This document shows, piece after piece, positions 23,763 to 37,475 of a DNA stretch of 64,000 bases. This DNA comes from Anopheles merus (lineage: Eukaryota > Arthropoda > Insecta > Diptera > Culicidae), in assembly GCF_017562075.2 (NCBI RefSeq), contig NC_054084.1, forward strand, positions 7,172,001-7,236,000, given 5' to 3'. The notes beneath the pieces are model-generated. The model had not been told where the DNA came from. It did not search any database and was given only the letters and a program-made list of their open reading frames with translations. The position numbers and the translations under genes were made by a program. How positions within the stretch are numbered: position 1 is the first letter of the stretch; each line of letters starts with the position of its first letter.

Positions 23763-26700
23763 GGAGAAGGAGCATGATTTGTCACCCGAGGTTTTTGCCG
23801 GAGACTGAGCTGTAAAATCGCACCGCTCGAGGCTCGCCTTTGCGCTGCTGCCGTATTTCATTTTAACAGCTTTCCATGGAGACGCCCGGTGGTTGGTTTT
23901 TGTTATTTTATTATTTCACTTTCAGTGTGCCGATTGTCTGCCCTAAAGGTGCGGACAGTAAAAGTTATGCTTCTTTTGTGGCGAGATGCTTGCGGGGATA
24001 CAGTGGGCAAAGTTTTAATTTTAAATCAAAGTGTAAGCGTCACTGCAATGGTTTATTTCGAGTGATGCAAATGATTAATTTATTTATTTGGGACAATCGG
24101 TGGTGATGCACCTGAGGAGCATTTTACTCCGTTTTTTTGTTCGTGGAACTAAAGAACAAGCCATTAAAATGCCATCCACTTGTGCCGCTTGCACAAATCG
24201 GGTAACAAGTGTTTATTTTAATTCTGACAAATGCTTTTCCCAACTCCCCTCTGTTTGGCTGGCGGTTGACACACTTTATTCTCGGGCTGCTCGGCTTGGC
24301 ATCATCCCAATCGTTCTTCCCGCAAGCGTCATTATCATCCAACACACCGCTGCTTGTGTGTCGTGTCGTCAGGTTCAATTGTAAGCAATACCGCTGGGAG
24401 TATCATCAAACCCAGACTCTCCTCCCGCCCTCGTACACCAGAACGATAGCCGATGCAATGACAACAACTCTCACCTCCACTTATTCTTATATTGCCAAAA
24501 ACCAACCATTGAAGAGCGGGTGAAAGCGCACAGCGCGGCACACATAAAAAGAGGGAAAATAAAACGATTCCCTTTCCTGCCTCCAAACCGCCACCACAAC
24601 CATGGCAAATGGTTTCTATTTTTGTGATGCCCACTCCCGCCCCCCCAAAATAACACACAGCAACAAGAGGAACAACAAGAGATGGAACGAGGCACGGTCG
24701 CCCGTAAATATAATCGTCCGTAACGTTTGTTAATATTTATGTTCTCGCGTTCGCTCGGAGGTAGTACAGTAGTAACGGTTACATTTAGCTGTTTGCAATC
24801 TCTTTGTTTTTGCTCTTTTCTTCTTCGGTTCGGTGGCCGCTTCGGCTATCAGTGGGGAGCCTGTGCGAAGGTGTCCATAATCTGACACCTCGGCGTGAAT
24901 AATATGTGCAAAAATCGCAACACACGTCTCCTCGTTGGTGGGCCACAAACGCTTGTATCTTTGTGTATGTGTGTGTAATTTGTGGGAAAGTTTGGTGAGG
25001 ATTTATGGATAAAGTTAGAATTGGGATTGAGCGCGGCGAATATGTGTCCGAACAGCTGTGCAGCCGGTTTGTTATCAACATTGGTGTGGGCAGGGTTGCA
25101 GCTGGAGGCTTGATTATTTATGATTATTTTTGGAATGGGCGACGGGAGACGAGACAGCAACGTTTTTAGCTAATGTGTTGGATTTGAAATTATTGTAGTC
25201 GCGGTGCTGGCGGTGATTTACGGTGTGCAATTTAAATTTGCAGCTGTATGCAAGACTAAATTGTGTTTTATTTGACGAGGTTTGATATTCATTGGAAATT
25301 TATGATAATTGCATTCATTTCACTATCAGAATTAGATTTATAGTATATCATAAAATAAGAACATTGCTGAATCCTAATAAAGCAATAAAGTACCCCATAT
25401 TGCCTACATTCAGGCGTATGATTAATTGTCAAATAGAAACAAAATTAATATTGCCATATTTTTCAACAAAACAACTCTTTTCAAACTTCCTCAAAATGAC
25501 TCAGTTTTGCAAGAAAAATTTCCCCCCCCGAAACCAACTCTTCACCTCAAGGCAAATTACATTTATTGCACACCGAAAATAGCTTTGAGGCACATTAAAA
25601 GCTAATTTTGATGCATTATTAAACGGCATCACGGTTGCTGCCTTCAAACCCGACAACTTCAAAAAAGCAACCACATGCTCCGCTAGCGTGTCCTAGAATA
25701 GACATTCAAGACCCCTGACAAGAACCCGGTCCCCAACATCCTGTGCCATGGAGGTCCTACATGCTTTACGATGTACCTTCCGTCCTAGGTCGTTGGGGAG
25801 GGAGCGACCTTTTCCTTCACTTGAGCGTTCAAAACCTTCGAGATTGCACTTGCCACTTGCGAAAAAAAAAGCGACCAAAGTCCAATCCAATGGTCCAATT
25901 TAGCCCCTCCGCAAAGGTCTTCTGCAAAGGGGGAAAACCGGGTCTGGGTTTCTATTACGAGCGCTGAGGGGGAGATTTGCATTCGCACAGTTGTTATGCA
26001 TCGTGTGCAGCCCGGTTCGGTATTTCTAGCACGTGCACGTCCTGCACTCTATCTACTACCGCCTGGTTGTACTTCTACCAACACACACACACGCTGCTAC
26101 TGGTTCTGCTCAAAGTTCAAACGCGTAAACAGTCACACACCCCGTGAACGCCAACGCCCAAGAAGTTCGTTCAGTGTGCCCCCGCACGATGCGTCGATGG
26201 GGCGAACGCGTGGCATCTAAAAATGGCATTCCCGGCGTACCAACGTGCGGTGAGGATGTTTGCATATTTTTTTTGCACAATTCCATTCACGGTCACCGCA
26301 CCACCGGTTGTGGTGGTCGCCGCATTCGGTTGGACCGCGGCAAGCAACCGGACAGGTTCATCCGGGAACTGTCAAGCGTCGCGGCTGTTTTGGCCGCCGA
26401 CAGGTTCGCTTATCCACGCATCGTCTGGTTTCATCGCGTCGGGCAGGTGATAATGACTATAATTAGAGGGTTTATTTGCAAATGCCCCACAAACGGTGAT
26501 GGCTAAATTTATTTCAAGGTAAAGTTAAATGTGTTTGAATTAGAGACAGATTGATGAGAATCTATAAATTGTAAGTTATTTTTGTTTAGTATTGCAAACC
26601 ATCTAATCGCAGTCAGATGAATCATTATCGAACAATGTCTCAGAAAGCACCGATAGCATCATTTGTAATTAAACTAAAGCTCTATCTATCATCAAACCAC

Positions 26701-29700
26701 TCCGCTCGACCGGCAACCGATGCAAACCGTTCTTGTGACGCATCCAATTCCACTCGATTGACTCATCCGCTCATCTAGAATGACAACAAATCCCCAAACA
26801 GACTGATCGAGCTGCCCAGTTTTACCCACCCCATTCGGTACATTGTCATCGCAGGCCGCTCGGGATAATCTATTTCCGGTGATTCGGTTCGGAAAAAAGG
26901 TAGGGCCATTTAGAACACCGGGGAAGTGTAGCATCGCCGCGGCTGATTTGCAATCATCTCCACCCCCATCCTTCCCACAGCGAACGATTATCCAACCGTG
27001 CAAAACAATAACAAACAATGGTGGCGGCGATCCAAACCCGAATCGCTGCCCGTACGGCGTCATTTGTGACCCTTCGACCTGAGCGATGGGGTACTGCCGG
27101 GGGGTTAAATGTATGCTCATAACTAGCTGCTGCTGCTGCTGCTGCCGTTACCTCAGTGTGTGCTGGCCTGTGGTACATCGGTTCATCAGATCAGTTCCCG
27201 GGGCCGAGCTCCTTTGTGACACACTAAATCAATTGGGCTATTAACGATCGGAGTGAGGCAGAAGAGAAGGAAGCGAAATTGCACCATCGAACCGGATGAT
27301 AGGTTACATCCGAACGAGTTACGACCGCCACCGACCTTTCCCGATTAGCCGGATAAATGATGGGATTAGGAAGCAGACAGAAGCAATCAGTTGGGTGTTA
27401 TGTTTTTTTTTGTTTTGCTTGCTTGCGTTTCTTCGTGCCAAAAGGTGAGCGTAATGCGTATCGATGCATGGGGAAGCATCAATTTTCATACGAGCTCCAA
27501 TAAAGCATCGTAGGAGTGATTGGCCCCGTAAGAGTTGTTTGAGTGGAAATAGATAAGCTTATAAGGGTGGATGGTTTATCTTGATTTGAAGTTTTCGCAA
27601 AATTACATGAATAACTGTTTGCTGTTTTCTATTTCAAAGGCAAAAGTAGGAACAAATACGAAAAGAAAGGTACAACAGAGACTAAAAAGTGGTTATTATA
27701 TGGATATTAACAAGCAATGACGAGCAGATTGTCTAACTTTAGGCGTTTTTGCATGTTTTCTGCTCAAAACGCTATGAGATGCTTTCTACTTTGTATAATA
27801 CTTATTAAAAATCTTTAAAAAAGAGATTTTGATACATAATGCTGATTTGCAAAGCCCATAAAGCTAAACGTTCAATCCCCAATAAAAACCAGCTTACGAT
27901 CAAACTCCATCAAACTCCGAAAAAGCTCGATGATGGGCGATTGTGTGGATAAAAAAAAAAACTCTTCCCCTCTCTCTGTTTTTATTTTACTTTTTCAACC
28001 CATTTAACCCTTTTCTCCCTTTCCCCATTCGCACGCATACAAACAAACACACATACCGCGTATCTCCAGGACATTTTGTGTGGTCGTAGCTGTTGTTTAA
28101 TCGATGCCCGAAATCACTGAACGCTTTAGCCGTTTAATAAACCCGAAAGAGGTAACGGAGGTTGTATTTGGTTGCTTTCTTTTACTTCTCACTGTTTTCC
28201 ACTCTCGAAAGGCTGAACCTTTCACCTCAAATTTCGATTGGAATTTTAAATACACACCAACACACACTGAGCACGATCCAATACACTACGTGACACAATT
28301 GGGATTTGACACGAAATAGTTTCGCGCTGTTTTGTAAAGCGGGAAAACACCTGTTTTTTTTCCTATTCGATCTATAAACGGTTTAAATTTTATTTCTCAA
28401 ATGTAAAACTCTACTTCAAAATCGTTCCACTGCACGGAGCAAAGGGGAAATGGGAAGTTTGTGCGAAAAAAAAGCCAGCCCGTACAAAGCGAATCTGCTG
28501 CCCGGAGAATCGAGACACGTGCTGCAACGGTCGCGGCCTGAGCTCAACTAACCTGCTCGCGACGAACCACGCTGCCAACACTGCCGGCGGAAGGGCCGAC
28601 GCTAAAGCCAACACTCCACTCCCGTTTGCCCTTACACCGGCGCCCTCCGCCCAACGAATGCATTCATTCAACCCACACACACACAGAGACACCTCGCACC
28701 AGTAGCACCGTGTTTGTGTACAGAAAAGTTTGAAACCATTGCTGCTCGATGAGGGGTGAAAATTCTTTAAGGGAAAATGATGGATGCACACAGGGTTGGA
28801 TGGAGGGGGGGGGGGGCTGATGCGTCACCCCATCGGCTGGTGACCTCCACAGCGGCGGTAACGAAAACAAACTCGCATGCATACACACATCGATGGGTGT
28901 TGCGATGCGTGGCCACGATTTTCCACACCTGTCGGAGGAAGAGCAGAGAGTGGGTAGTGGTATTTTTTTTTAATTTTCCACTAAAAAATAGATGAACACT
29001 GTGCTGTGTTTTTGCTTTTTCTTGCGGCATCCTCTCACTTGTTGGCTATCGCGTGCGATTGAACATTTACGTGGGCGATGACTGACACAGTGCAGCGTGA
29101 GAGGATTACAGCAAAAACACCACACCACACGTCTTTATATTCAAATCTTGCTTTAGAGCATTTTTCTTTGCGCTGCGTACAAAAGAAAAGGTGCCGTGTT
29201 GTATCACGTTTAATAAGATTTTAAATTTAATCCCTTCCTTCTGCCCCAAGCAAGTCAACAGCCATGATGAGCTGAAGAGCAAAAATAAACTCACCATCGC
29301 TCGGGAGTGAGAGTGAACCGCTCTCGCTGTGAGGTGAAATTACGTCGCCCCTTTCCCTACCCCCATGAGGCGGGTGGGGTTTGGTCTGGCGCCCGAATGT
29401 TTGTACACTTTGCACTTGGATGATTCATGCCATGTGAAGTTTGGTCTTGTGCCTGCACACTAATTACTTTGACGTCTGGGGTGGGTATTAGGCAGCAGCA
29501 GCAGCAGCAGCAGCAGCGACTTTTCGCATGCCGTGTTGCATCATCCGCCGTGACTTTCTGCGTGGGCTAAGCGGAAAGCATCTTAGCACAATGTCTTGTC
29601 ATTTTTGCGCTGGTGCTGCATACTTGTGGAGTGGTCTAATCTTTTTTTAGAATTATTTTTGACATGATTGTTTGTCTTGTCCATTCCAGCGGAGTGGAGC

Positions 29701-32700
29701 GCCGAAGAGTATACTAAATATTAGACTGTTTGCTATTATTATTATGAAGCTGAGAGGTGCGTGTGTAGGTTTGTTTTATCTTAAATTTTGAGATAATTTT
29801 ATATTATTTCAATTTTAAAAATAATTTGCAAAAAAAATGAAAAATAATTTAGCAGGATTTTGCATACCTTTAGGCGCTTGTTAACAGTCAATTAAGGATC
29901 ATTTACTATGATACGTTTCTAATACTGGATGAGTAAATCAATCGTACTGAAAATATTTTAAAACATTTTTATAGAGGACAGTGTCCTTTACATTAGAGAA
30001 GGAAAATTCTAGAAGAAGTAAGTTGCCCCATTAATGTCACGTTTCAATTTACCACAAAAGACGTTTTTATTCCATTTTTTTTTTCTGATTATCTGCTGCA
30101 ATCCCTTCAGTGAATCAAAACTACAATAGGCAACACTATTCACCATACAAACACCCGTTTTCTTGTGGAAAGATAGAGAAAAAATGCGAAAAAAAGACGC
30201 AACTTTGCTGGGCACAAATTGCCATCGTCATACCGCAAGCAGAACAGCGCCCAAAAGCAGATAATAAAATGCGTATTTGACCTGTCAGGCGACGAAAATG
30301 CGACCAACGACCCAACGGTTCGGTGCAAATGGTTCTTGTGGGAAAAAAAAAATACAAGAAAGCTCGTTTCTCAGAAGACTTTCCTGCTCGAAGCACGGGG
30401 CGGTGGGTTACCAACTGATAATGATGATATTGTCACGCTTCATTTGATAAAACTGTTCATCTGGCCAGAAGGAAAAGCACATCGCGCCAAGCTCTCTAGA
30501 CGCTTCTCCGCAAGGCGCAAAGTGATATGAAGGAGATGGAGTGGGAACAAGCCTCCACCACCACCACAACTCGCAAGGAAGTAATGCTCGTGGCAACGAC
30601 GCCTTCGACACTGACGCTCATTAGAACCGACGAGAGGCTTTTGGCTTTCTCATCTACGACGTTTTGCCCGCTCCGGTGCTGGGTGGGAAGGAAATTGGAT
30701 TTCACCACGAGCGGACGCGCACGTCGAACGTCGGGGGTCGAGAATCGAAAAACGAGCTCCAAATTGACGTCTCCCCAAGCCTGAACGTCATCCTGATTAC
30801 AGATGCCGAACAAAAAAGAAAATGGGAAACAAAATACGGACAAGAAAATGTTTCCCATTTGAATGAATATTGTTTTTACTGTGCCCTTCTTGTGTTGTGC
30901 GACTTTTTGCAAGAGCTTTGAGCTCAGAGCTTCAGCATGTTATGTAAATATTGCAAACTACTGTAAGTTTGCGAAATAACAAACCAATGCGCTGGCGGCG
31001 CGAATAACAATCGCGAAAGGTTAAGGAAAGCTTGCAGTCGGTGGGCGATGGGACGGGACATTCTTCGCATTCGCGTGACACAGAGCCCCGAAAGGTTACA
31101 AATTAAAGAAGTGAAGCACCACAACGCTCAGCACAGCGCAGGAGGAGGAGTACAACATTCCGTCCAGCCCTGAGGGGGGAAGGGCTCATTATCTGGCAAA
31201 AGAGCCGGCGAAAGGTGCGCTCGAATGTCAAACTGCCGGGCTGCCTGGTAGTACTAGTGCTTCCTTTTTGCTTCCTTTGCATCCTCGAGCGTAAATACTA
31301 CGAAGGGAAAACTATCCTAGCAAGCTCATAGAGAGGGAAAGCGAGAGAGAAAAAGAGATGGCAAACGGAGACGAACATTTGCTCGATTTCATTCAATTTC
31401 ACAATGAATCGAGCTTTTCCAAGCAGCGCTGTGCTGTCGGGCTTGGGGAGGCTTCCCTCGTTTCGCTGGTGCTTTATTAAATATTTACCTCACCCCCATT
31501 GAGGCAGTCGCTATTGGACCGGTTGCGTTGAGGTGGGCCCAGAAGAAAGGAACGTTCTTGGAGTGGGCAAATGGAACAGCATAGTTTTGCCGCCAGGCAA
31601 GTCCTGTAAAGCGTAGGCCTTAATGATTCTTCGCTGCTGTAGCTTTTCTGTCTCTCTCTCTCTCTCTCTCACTCAGCAACAGCATTTAAGGGATGATTGG
31701 AGGATCCGATCCGGCGCGGGAAAATGGAAATTATACGGCAACAGCATTGGCAGGAATGCTTTGCTGCTGGTTCATTGTAAGCTTGTTATACCCGGAACAT
31801 GCTTTATTTGTGCTTTATTTTCTCTCTCTCTCTCTTTCTCTCTGCACTGCTTCGTTTCCCAAACAATACGCATAATGTTACATGAATAAACGATTCCACA
31901 TTCCACATCGCTTTTCTGAGTGGGCGAAATTGGGATTTTCGAAAGTAATCCGCTGAGTTAAGTGGAAGGCTTGCCTAAGGGTTGTCGGTGGAGTGGACCT
32001 ACTGCTCGGTGAAATAATTATTCCACGACGAAATATGGAGTAGAAACATTCAAATATGTCAGAAAGAGTAAATTATTCTAGTAATGTATTTTGCATTGTT
32101 ACAGGATAAAACTACAACGACGTAAAACGTTGAAAAAGTCTTAAATTATAATTTGGGAAATAAATAAGTTGAAGCAGAGACGTATGAGCTACATTATGAT
32201 GCAATATTATAAATTATGTACAGTTTTATTTATTCATTTACAATTATTTTATTGTTGTTAATATCCTATTTGATGACTAAATGTCATTCAAAAGTTTTTG
32301 TGCTTAAAGTTGAACAAAATCGATCAATGCATCATTCTAATAGATCCGTTTTCATAATCAACTTCTAGCCCCTTTCTTCAAATATATCCACCTACATCTC
32401 CCAAACAAAGCTCTGTATTTCCCACACATTAAACCATTCATGTTCTCCCTTCCAATAAAAAATAACACCCATCAATCCCGAAACAGTCTACATTCTTAAG
32501 CACACATACGTTCTTTCTCGTTGTTTTTTTGTTGCCCCACTGCCTTTTCAAAAGAACCCGCATTCACGTGCGAAAGATTGTCGGATAAAAACCCATCTTC
32601 GATCAGCAAAAAAAAGCTACAAACACACAGAAGGTAGCCTGAAACCTGCCTATCCGGCGCGGCGATACCTTCGTCATCGCCCGTCGGGACAGATTCACTA

Positions 32701-33560
32701 CTGCGTCCCAAAAACGGCGTGAACCTTCCACATGACAGGCAACACAGCTTCTCGTCAAAGCGTAAACGGCATCGCGCGCGTAGCGTCTCACTTTGTCTGT
32801 TGTGTGATATATTCTGCCCGTCGAGAAAACATAATCCCGCACTGTCTGAATGCTTTACGATAAGCTTAACCTGCCATCTACTTCTTCTTCGTCTTCTTTT
32901 TCTTGTTATTTGAGGGTCTAGTCGTCGCTTCGCTTTCACATCCGGCTGGCCGGCGTTCGGAAGTGGCTCAAATTTCCTCCGGATACACGAGGGCCTAACC
33001 ATTAATCATCCATTTTCCAAAAGCTTTATCAACGTTTGGTACGGGGAGGAAGAGGATGACAGTCCCGCATCCACATCACCAGCACGTTCGGACATTGGCT
33101 TTTCACCACCACCACCAACAACAACAACAACCCTACACGGACAGCGCTCTCCATCTCATTCTCGCGCCAGGGCTTTTCCCGCTCACGCAACTGCTCACGT
33201 GAGCCTTGCTCGTTCGCGCTGCTTTTCATCGATGTCTCATCGGGCGCAAAACGGTCGCGTATTCCCGTACACCAAAAACCCAGACAGAATGTGAAGAAAT
33301 GAGGGAAAAACGTGGTGGTGCCTATCGCTGAGAAGAGGATGAATTAGATGAATACCCTGTTTGACCGTGAACTTTTACTGCGTCTCAGCGTCGATAGGCG
33401 TCTCGTCGTTTGGAAATGGCGCGCGTATTTTTTTTTTTGCGCAATCCAATAGAACGGTTCTAGGTAATCTCCCGAGCCACCCCCCCAAAAAACCACCACC
33501 CCCCCTCCACAACAAGGTGCGTGATACATTGGCTGCGTTTAAATATAGCAACGATACTTA
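23762..33560. other. Gene-poor stretch
   Basis: No coding exon that I can support. It includes AT-rich islands (about 25250-25620, 27600-27900, 29700-30000, 32030-32480) alternating with GC-rich segments, CTG repeats near 27124-27145 and (CAG)n at about 29492-29517. Several donor-like sites occur on the minus strand (for example 22476 and 29293) but without a persuasive exon. Confidence 0.45.
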
Positions 33561-33561
33561 C

Positions 33562-33800
33562 GGGGGTTCGCGTATACAGATACGCCTCAGTTGCACACTT
33601 GCAGCGCTGCAGTTTTGCACCCCCAACGTGATGCAACCACGCGTTGCGTTGTTGCTGGTGTGTAGATGGGATAGAATTGGAATACGAGTTTGTAGGGGAA
33701 GATAAATGACAATCTATTCACACTCCCGGTTTGCCGAGGTTTTTGCGTGCGACGTCCTACCAGAGCGTCTCTCTCACACTGCTATCACAGACTTCTGATG
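33562..33800 (-). promoter_or_regulatory. Candidate first exon, minus strand
   Basis: A consensus donor GTAAGTAT starts at 33561, downstream (in minus sense) of a GC-balanced non-repetitive segment. It may be a leader exon for the cysteine-rich exon gene or the dual-specificity phosphatase. The 5' limit is approximate. Confidence 0.2.
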
Positions 33801-34267
33801 CGTCACTAAAGCTTAATTAATTTCACAAACACACAGACACACGGAAACAGTTGCTGATGCTACTACATCACCTTTTTTTGCGCAGTGACTGCTGGAAGGA
33901 AAAACAAAGCTCCAGAAAACGGTCCTCGGACCTCAACGCGGGAAGAAAGTTAGTTCACTATGGCGCACACACACACACACCGTATTTGGTCACCGGTTTA
34001 ACACACGTAATGTGGCGCAACAACACATCAGCTACGATGGAAAACAACAACAATAAAAAATCACCCTCACACACCCGCTGAGGATGATGAATGGCGGAAA
34101 AACAACACCTCCTCAGGACATCGCTCTCTTTGTCTTGAATTTTCACAAAGAATTCCTTTACTTTCCCTTCTGTCGCCTGTAGGAGAGGGAGGCTTTTTGG
34201 TCGGTGGGTGATGACGACGATAACAAATAACAAAACACAGCCCCACCACACACAAACACACACTCAC

Positions 34268-34420
34268 GCAGTAGGGCGCTGCTTCCGGTGGCTCGGGAAG
34301 GAAGTGCTGGAACTGGGCGTCCGCGCGACTTGCTGCGGCAGCGAGCGAACTTTGAATGACGTCGACCGGCGGTCACGAGTCACGCGTCGAGTCGCTCTGG
34401 TTGTGTGTCGTTGAACGGAA
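34268..34420 (-). promoter_or_regulatory. Candidate promoter and first exon, minus strand
   Basis: A strong donor GTGAGTGTG begins at 34267 after a GC-rich, CpG-dense segment with GTCGACGTCATTC-type motifs, unlike the AT-rich flanks. This is the profile of an insect first exon. Its partner exon is unknown; the nearest minus-strand candidate is the cysteine-rich exon at 23.2 kb. Confidence 0.3.
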
Positions 34421-34519
34421 CGAAACGCCAGAGCGCGTGCGGAGAGCACAAATTGCCGGCAAAATTCATCAAAACACGTTGGTGGGTGAGAGAAATGAGC
34501 TTGGAATAGTTCCAAAAAG

Positions 34520-36085
34520 GTTAAGTAATGTTTAAAAAAGGAAAAGCAAGGAAATTGAACCGGTTATGAAATCAAATTACGTACACGTTTTTGATTGGCA
34601 TTTTCAAAAATATTTCCATAATATGCCTTTGTTATGCTTTATGTTTTGCTCACCCTTAGCTCCCTTCGCTTTCCCGAAAGCTTCTCAACGCGAGAGCTTT
34701 TCTACTCGGAAATGAACGCCCCGGTTGGTGGCTTCGCGCGTGTACAGCCGGGAATGAACCCCCCCTGGTCTTTTGGCGCTCGGAGTTTCGGGAAATCTCT
34801 GAATGGGCATGACGTACGTACGCTTGCTCGTACCCGTAACCCGTGGGGCCCTTTGCGCTGGCGAAATAAAAAAGGGAATCGACCGAAACGTAATCAAGCC
34901 TTGCGGGGCTCGTAAGGCTTCATGGGAATTTTGTTGGCGCATGTATGTTGTGGATTACGTTCGGGGCCAAAAATTGGTTCATTGTACTACGATGAGTGTG
35001 AGATCAGAGGGAGTGCTTGTACTAGAGTGTGGTAAGTGTGTATGTGTGTGTTTGATCGGTTATCAAAAAATAAGCCATTGATTTAGTTGATTGAATTTTT
35101 GAGGACGAGTTCCTGGAAACTGTTATGAAATCGATTCCATCAGGGCTTTCTGGAACGAAGAGGAAACAAATATATCTTTGAACCTCCAAATTTCTGGATG
35201 TTGTTACTGACTCTAGATGATGAAAAAACTTCCTATAATTTTGAAAAAGAAAGTTGTTGGTTGATGGTTGAATGGAGAACGCATCTGGTTGTAGACGATC
35301 GGTATTGGATAAATTCCGATTTAAATCGTTTTTTTTTAAATAATTTATTTTCCACTGCATTCCATTTAATTTGTTTATTAAATTTCGTAAACTTTAAAGT
35401 ACTCCGTCGGTTTTGTCTGTAATCGTTTATTCATTATTATTCAAACAATTTTTGATATTCCATTTGCAAACTTTACTGTTAAATAGAAAATAAAAAAGAA
35501 AACACACACAACTTGCTGCAATACTAAAATTGTCCGATTTTGTTCCTACTCTGTTCCCACTGTTGTGGGTAGAAAAAATCTTTTCTGAGGCATTTTAAAA
35601 ATTTGAAGTCGATACGATTCTTTAATCCAAAGGCGGTTGTACACAAGACGATTAAAACTCAAAACTTAACTGAGTTAAAAAAAGTAAAAGCGAAAGAAGT
35701 GTTAAGTGGGATGGGTGGGGGGGGGGACCTAATGCGCAAAATGAAACTTCCATCTCACGAGAATATGCATCCTTTATCTAAGATATAGATTAGATTTGGG
35801 TCAGCGGTTACACAAATGAAGGTCTTTCTGAAGTGTCGATGTGAAAATTGTACTGGGAATTGTAAGCCAAAGAAGAACTAAGATGAGCATTTTTTTCTCA
35901 GTGGTGGCAAGTTCTTTTTCTAGGGGCTCACCCCGATCGCTTAGGGCCGCAGCAGTGCTCCTTGGATACGATTTTCTCGTACGTGCTGTCATTTGATTTT
36001 CGCTGGATTATTTAGATTGATTTGATTGTTTGGCTGAGTTTTATAGTTCAATGATTAAAAAATTGAGATTTTTTCCTTCAAACCC

Positions 36086-36087
<2 letters not shown>
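34520..36087. other. Spacer before the repeat cluster
   Basis: Mostly AT-rich, with no supported exon. ORFs of 60-110 residues in both strands show no domain or splice context. Confidence 0.45.

Positions 36088-36142
<55 letters not shown>
36088..36142. repeat. (AT)n microsatellite
   Basis: About 27 AT units, running directly into a truncated transposon end at 36143-36166. Confidence 0.95.
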
Positions 36143-36147
<5 letters not shown>

Positions 36148-36166
36148 GATATTTCTGGTCACTTTG
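36143..36166 (-). mobile_element. Truncated end of the hAT family seen at 1698-3242
   Basis: Reads as the complement of CAAAGTGACCAGAAATATCGA, matching the terminal repeat type CAGAGTGACCAGA. Its body is replaced by the AT microsatellite. Confidence 0.5.
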
Positions 36167-36170
36167 CCCA

Positions 36171-36371
36171 CAGGGCAAGGCGAGCTTTTTGGCGGCCACC
36201 GTCGCAAAACCGTCGCAAAACGTCAAAACTGACGTCGCATGTACTGCAAACCGGATATTCATACACTTTGGTCGCCGGCGAGCGAAACTCGCAACGATTT
36301 CGAGGCGCTGGCGACGGTCGCTTTTGACGTTTTGCGACGGTCTTTGACCTTTCGAGCGAGCTTTTGCCCTG
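36171..36371. mobile_element. Palindromic miniature element (MITE) with CAGGGCAA ends
   Basis: About 200 bp. Both ends begin CAGGGCAA in inverted orientation and the arms share CCGTCGCAAAACGTCAAAA in inverted copies, with a left-arm partial duplication. CAGGG ends fit a hAT-type MITE. Eight-base flanks (TTTGCCCA, CGAGCCAG) do not match, so the target site has decayed or been rearranged. Confidence 0.55.
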
Positions 36372-36884
36372 CGAGCCAGTGTGGCCAGATTATATTGGCA
36401 GATTTCGGCAGGAGCACTGTTGAGAACGAAACCATTTAAATTTAATCAATTATTTTAACGATCAATTTCTTCTTCATTTTCTTCAATTTCTGAGGAAAAT
36501 ACAATGAACCAGCGTGAGCGAGCGTTCTTTTCAGTGGCACTCACTGGCGCTCTGCCTCGTGCATTTTAAAGGCATGCAATAGAGCGCATTCTCTCCGTGA
36601 AGGCGCTCCATCCGCCATTTTTAATTTTCAGCCCAAAACAACGGACTTCGGATCCGATCTTGGGCTGGACCCCCACCGTGTGTTTGTACCTACCCTTCGA
36701 CTGAAAATTTAATTATCTTTGTCTGTCGGGTAAGCTTTAACCGCCGACAGCGAGATTCAAATTCAAATTTAAATGATTTTCTTTGGCTAGCAATTCTCGG
36801 AATCCCCACAACTGACATAGTCTACTTATTAGGAACATTAAATTTTAACGGATAAAACTAAAATGTGCCAGGCAAACAAACGTG

Positions 36885-37475
36885 CCCCAAGCGCCACAGA
36901 TTAAGCTTAAACGACTGGAAAATTGAATATCCATAGAAAAAAAAATGAAAGCTCCACAGCTTCATTGGTTTGATCAATAGATGGCGTATTACAACTCATC
37001 ATTATATTGCTATCCTTTTCTTGCAATGTGTTTCGACAAGTTGCATTTTATTATGACCTATATAGCCTTCTAACTTTCTGAGCAAAAATCTATATAAATG
37101 GTCGTGTGGTTAGATACGTGGGTATCAACACCAATGACCATTGCTCAAATCTCACTTGCTTCAGTGCTGGTGGTTTCCGTTGGAGTTTAGTATTTAAACA
37201 ATCGTATCGCCGTTCTAGTTCTAGCGATGCATAACTTCAATGCGAAACCATACAACAGTACAGAGGAAATGAGAAAGCTCTCCTCCAAGCGATGAAGCTC
37301 AACTGGTTGGGGTATCCCACCAACAGATAGCGCCACCAGCTTTTTTGCTATTTTTAGAATGCATGAGTCGTTTGGCGTCTGCTAAACGAAGTCTTTCTAT
37401 ATTCCGTTTAGGTAGAGAACTTGAGTCGTTTAGAAGCCGTTTAGTGGTCGTTTAGTGAATTTGTGGCACTTGGGG
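36885..37475. mobile_element. Repeat with inverted CCCCAAG ends
   Basis: Starts CCCCAAGCGCCACAGATT and ends with the complement of CCCCAAGTGCCACAAATT, 16 of 18 equal. CGTTTAG words repeat near the right end (37380-37460). A further direct copy of the left end, 32 bp identical to 36886-36917, sits at 37525-37556. No target duplication is obvious. Confidence 0.5.
37098..37345 (+). mobile_element. tRNA-derived SINE, SINE200-like
   Basis: The first 60 bp look like a tRNA relic. An A-box-like GTGTGGTTAGATACGTGG is followed about 30 bp later by a B-box-like GCTCAAATCTC (37143-37154). The remainder resembles, from memory, the Anopheles SINE200 family. The 3' limit is approximate. Confidence 0.55.

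Noticed and set aside
28470..28560. Plus-strand CCPENRDTCC segment resembling a cysteine-rich domain
   Set aside because: Short, only one cluster of cysteines, no flanking splice signals, and an equally long open frame lies in the opposite strand.
29106..29297. Minus-strand ORF starting with a signal-peptide-like MVSLFLLF
   Set aside because: Its ATG overlaps a splice-donor-like ATGGTGAGTT and the rest is AT-rich intron-type sequence.
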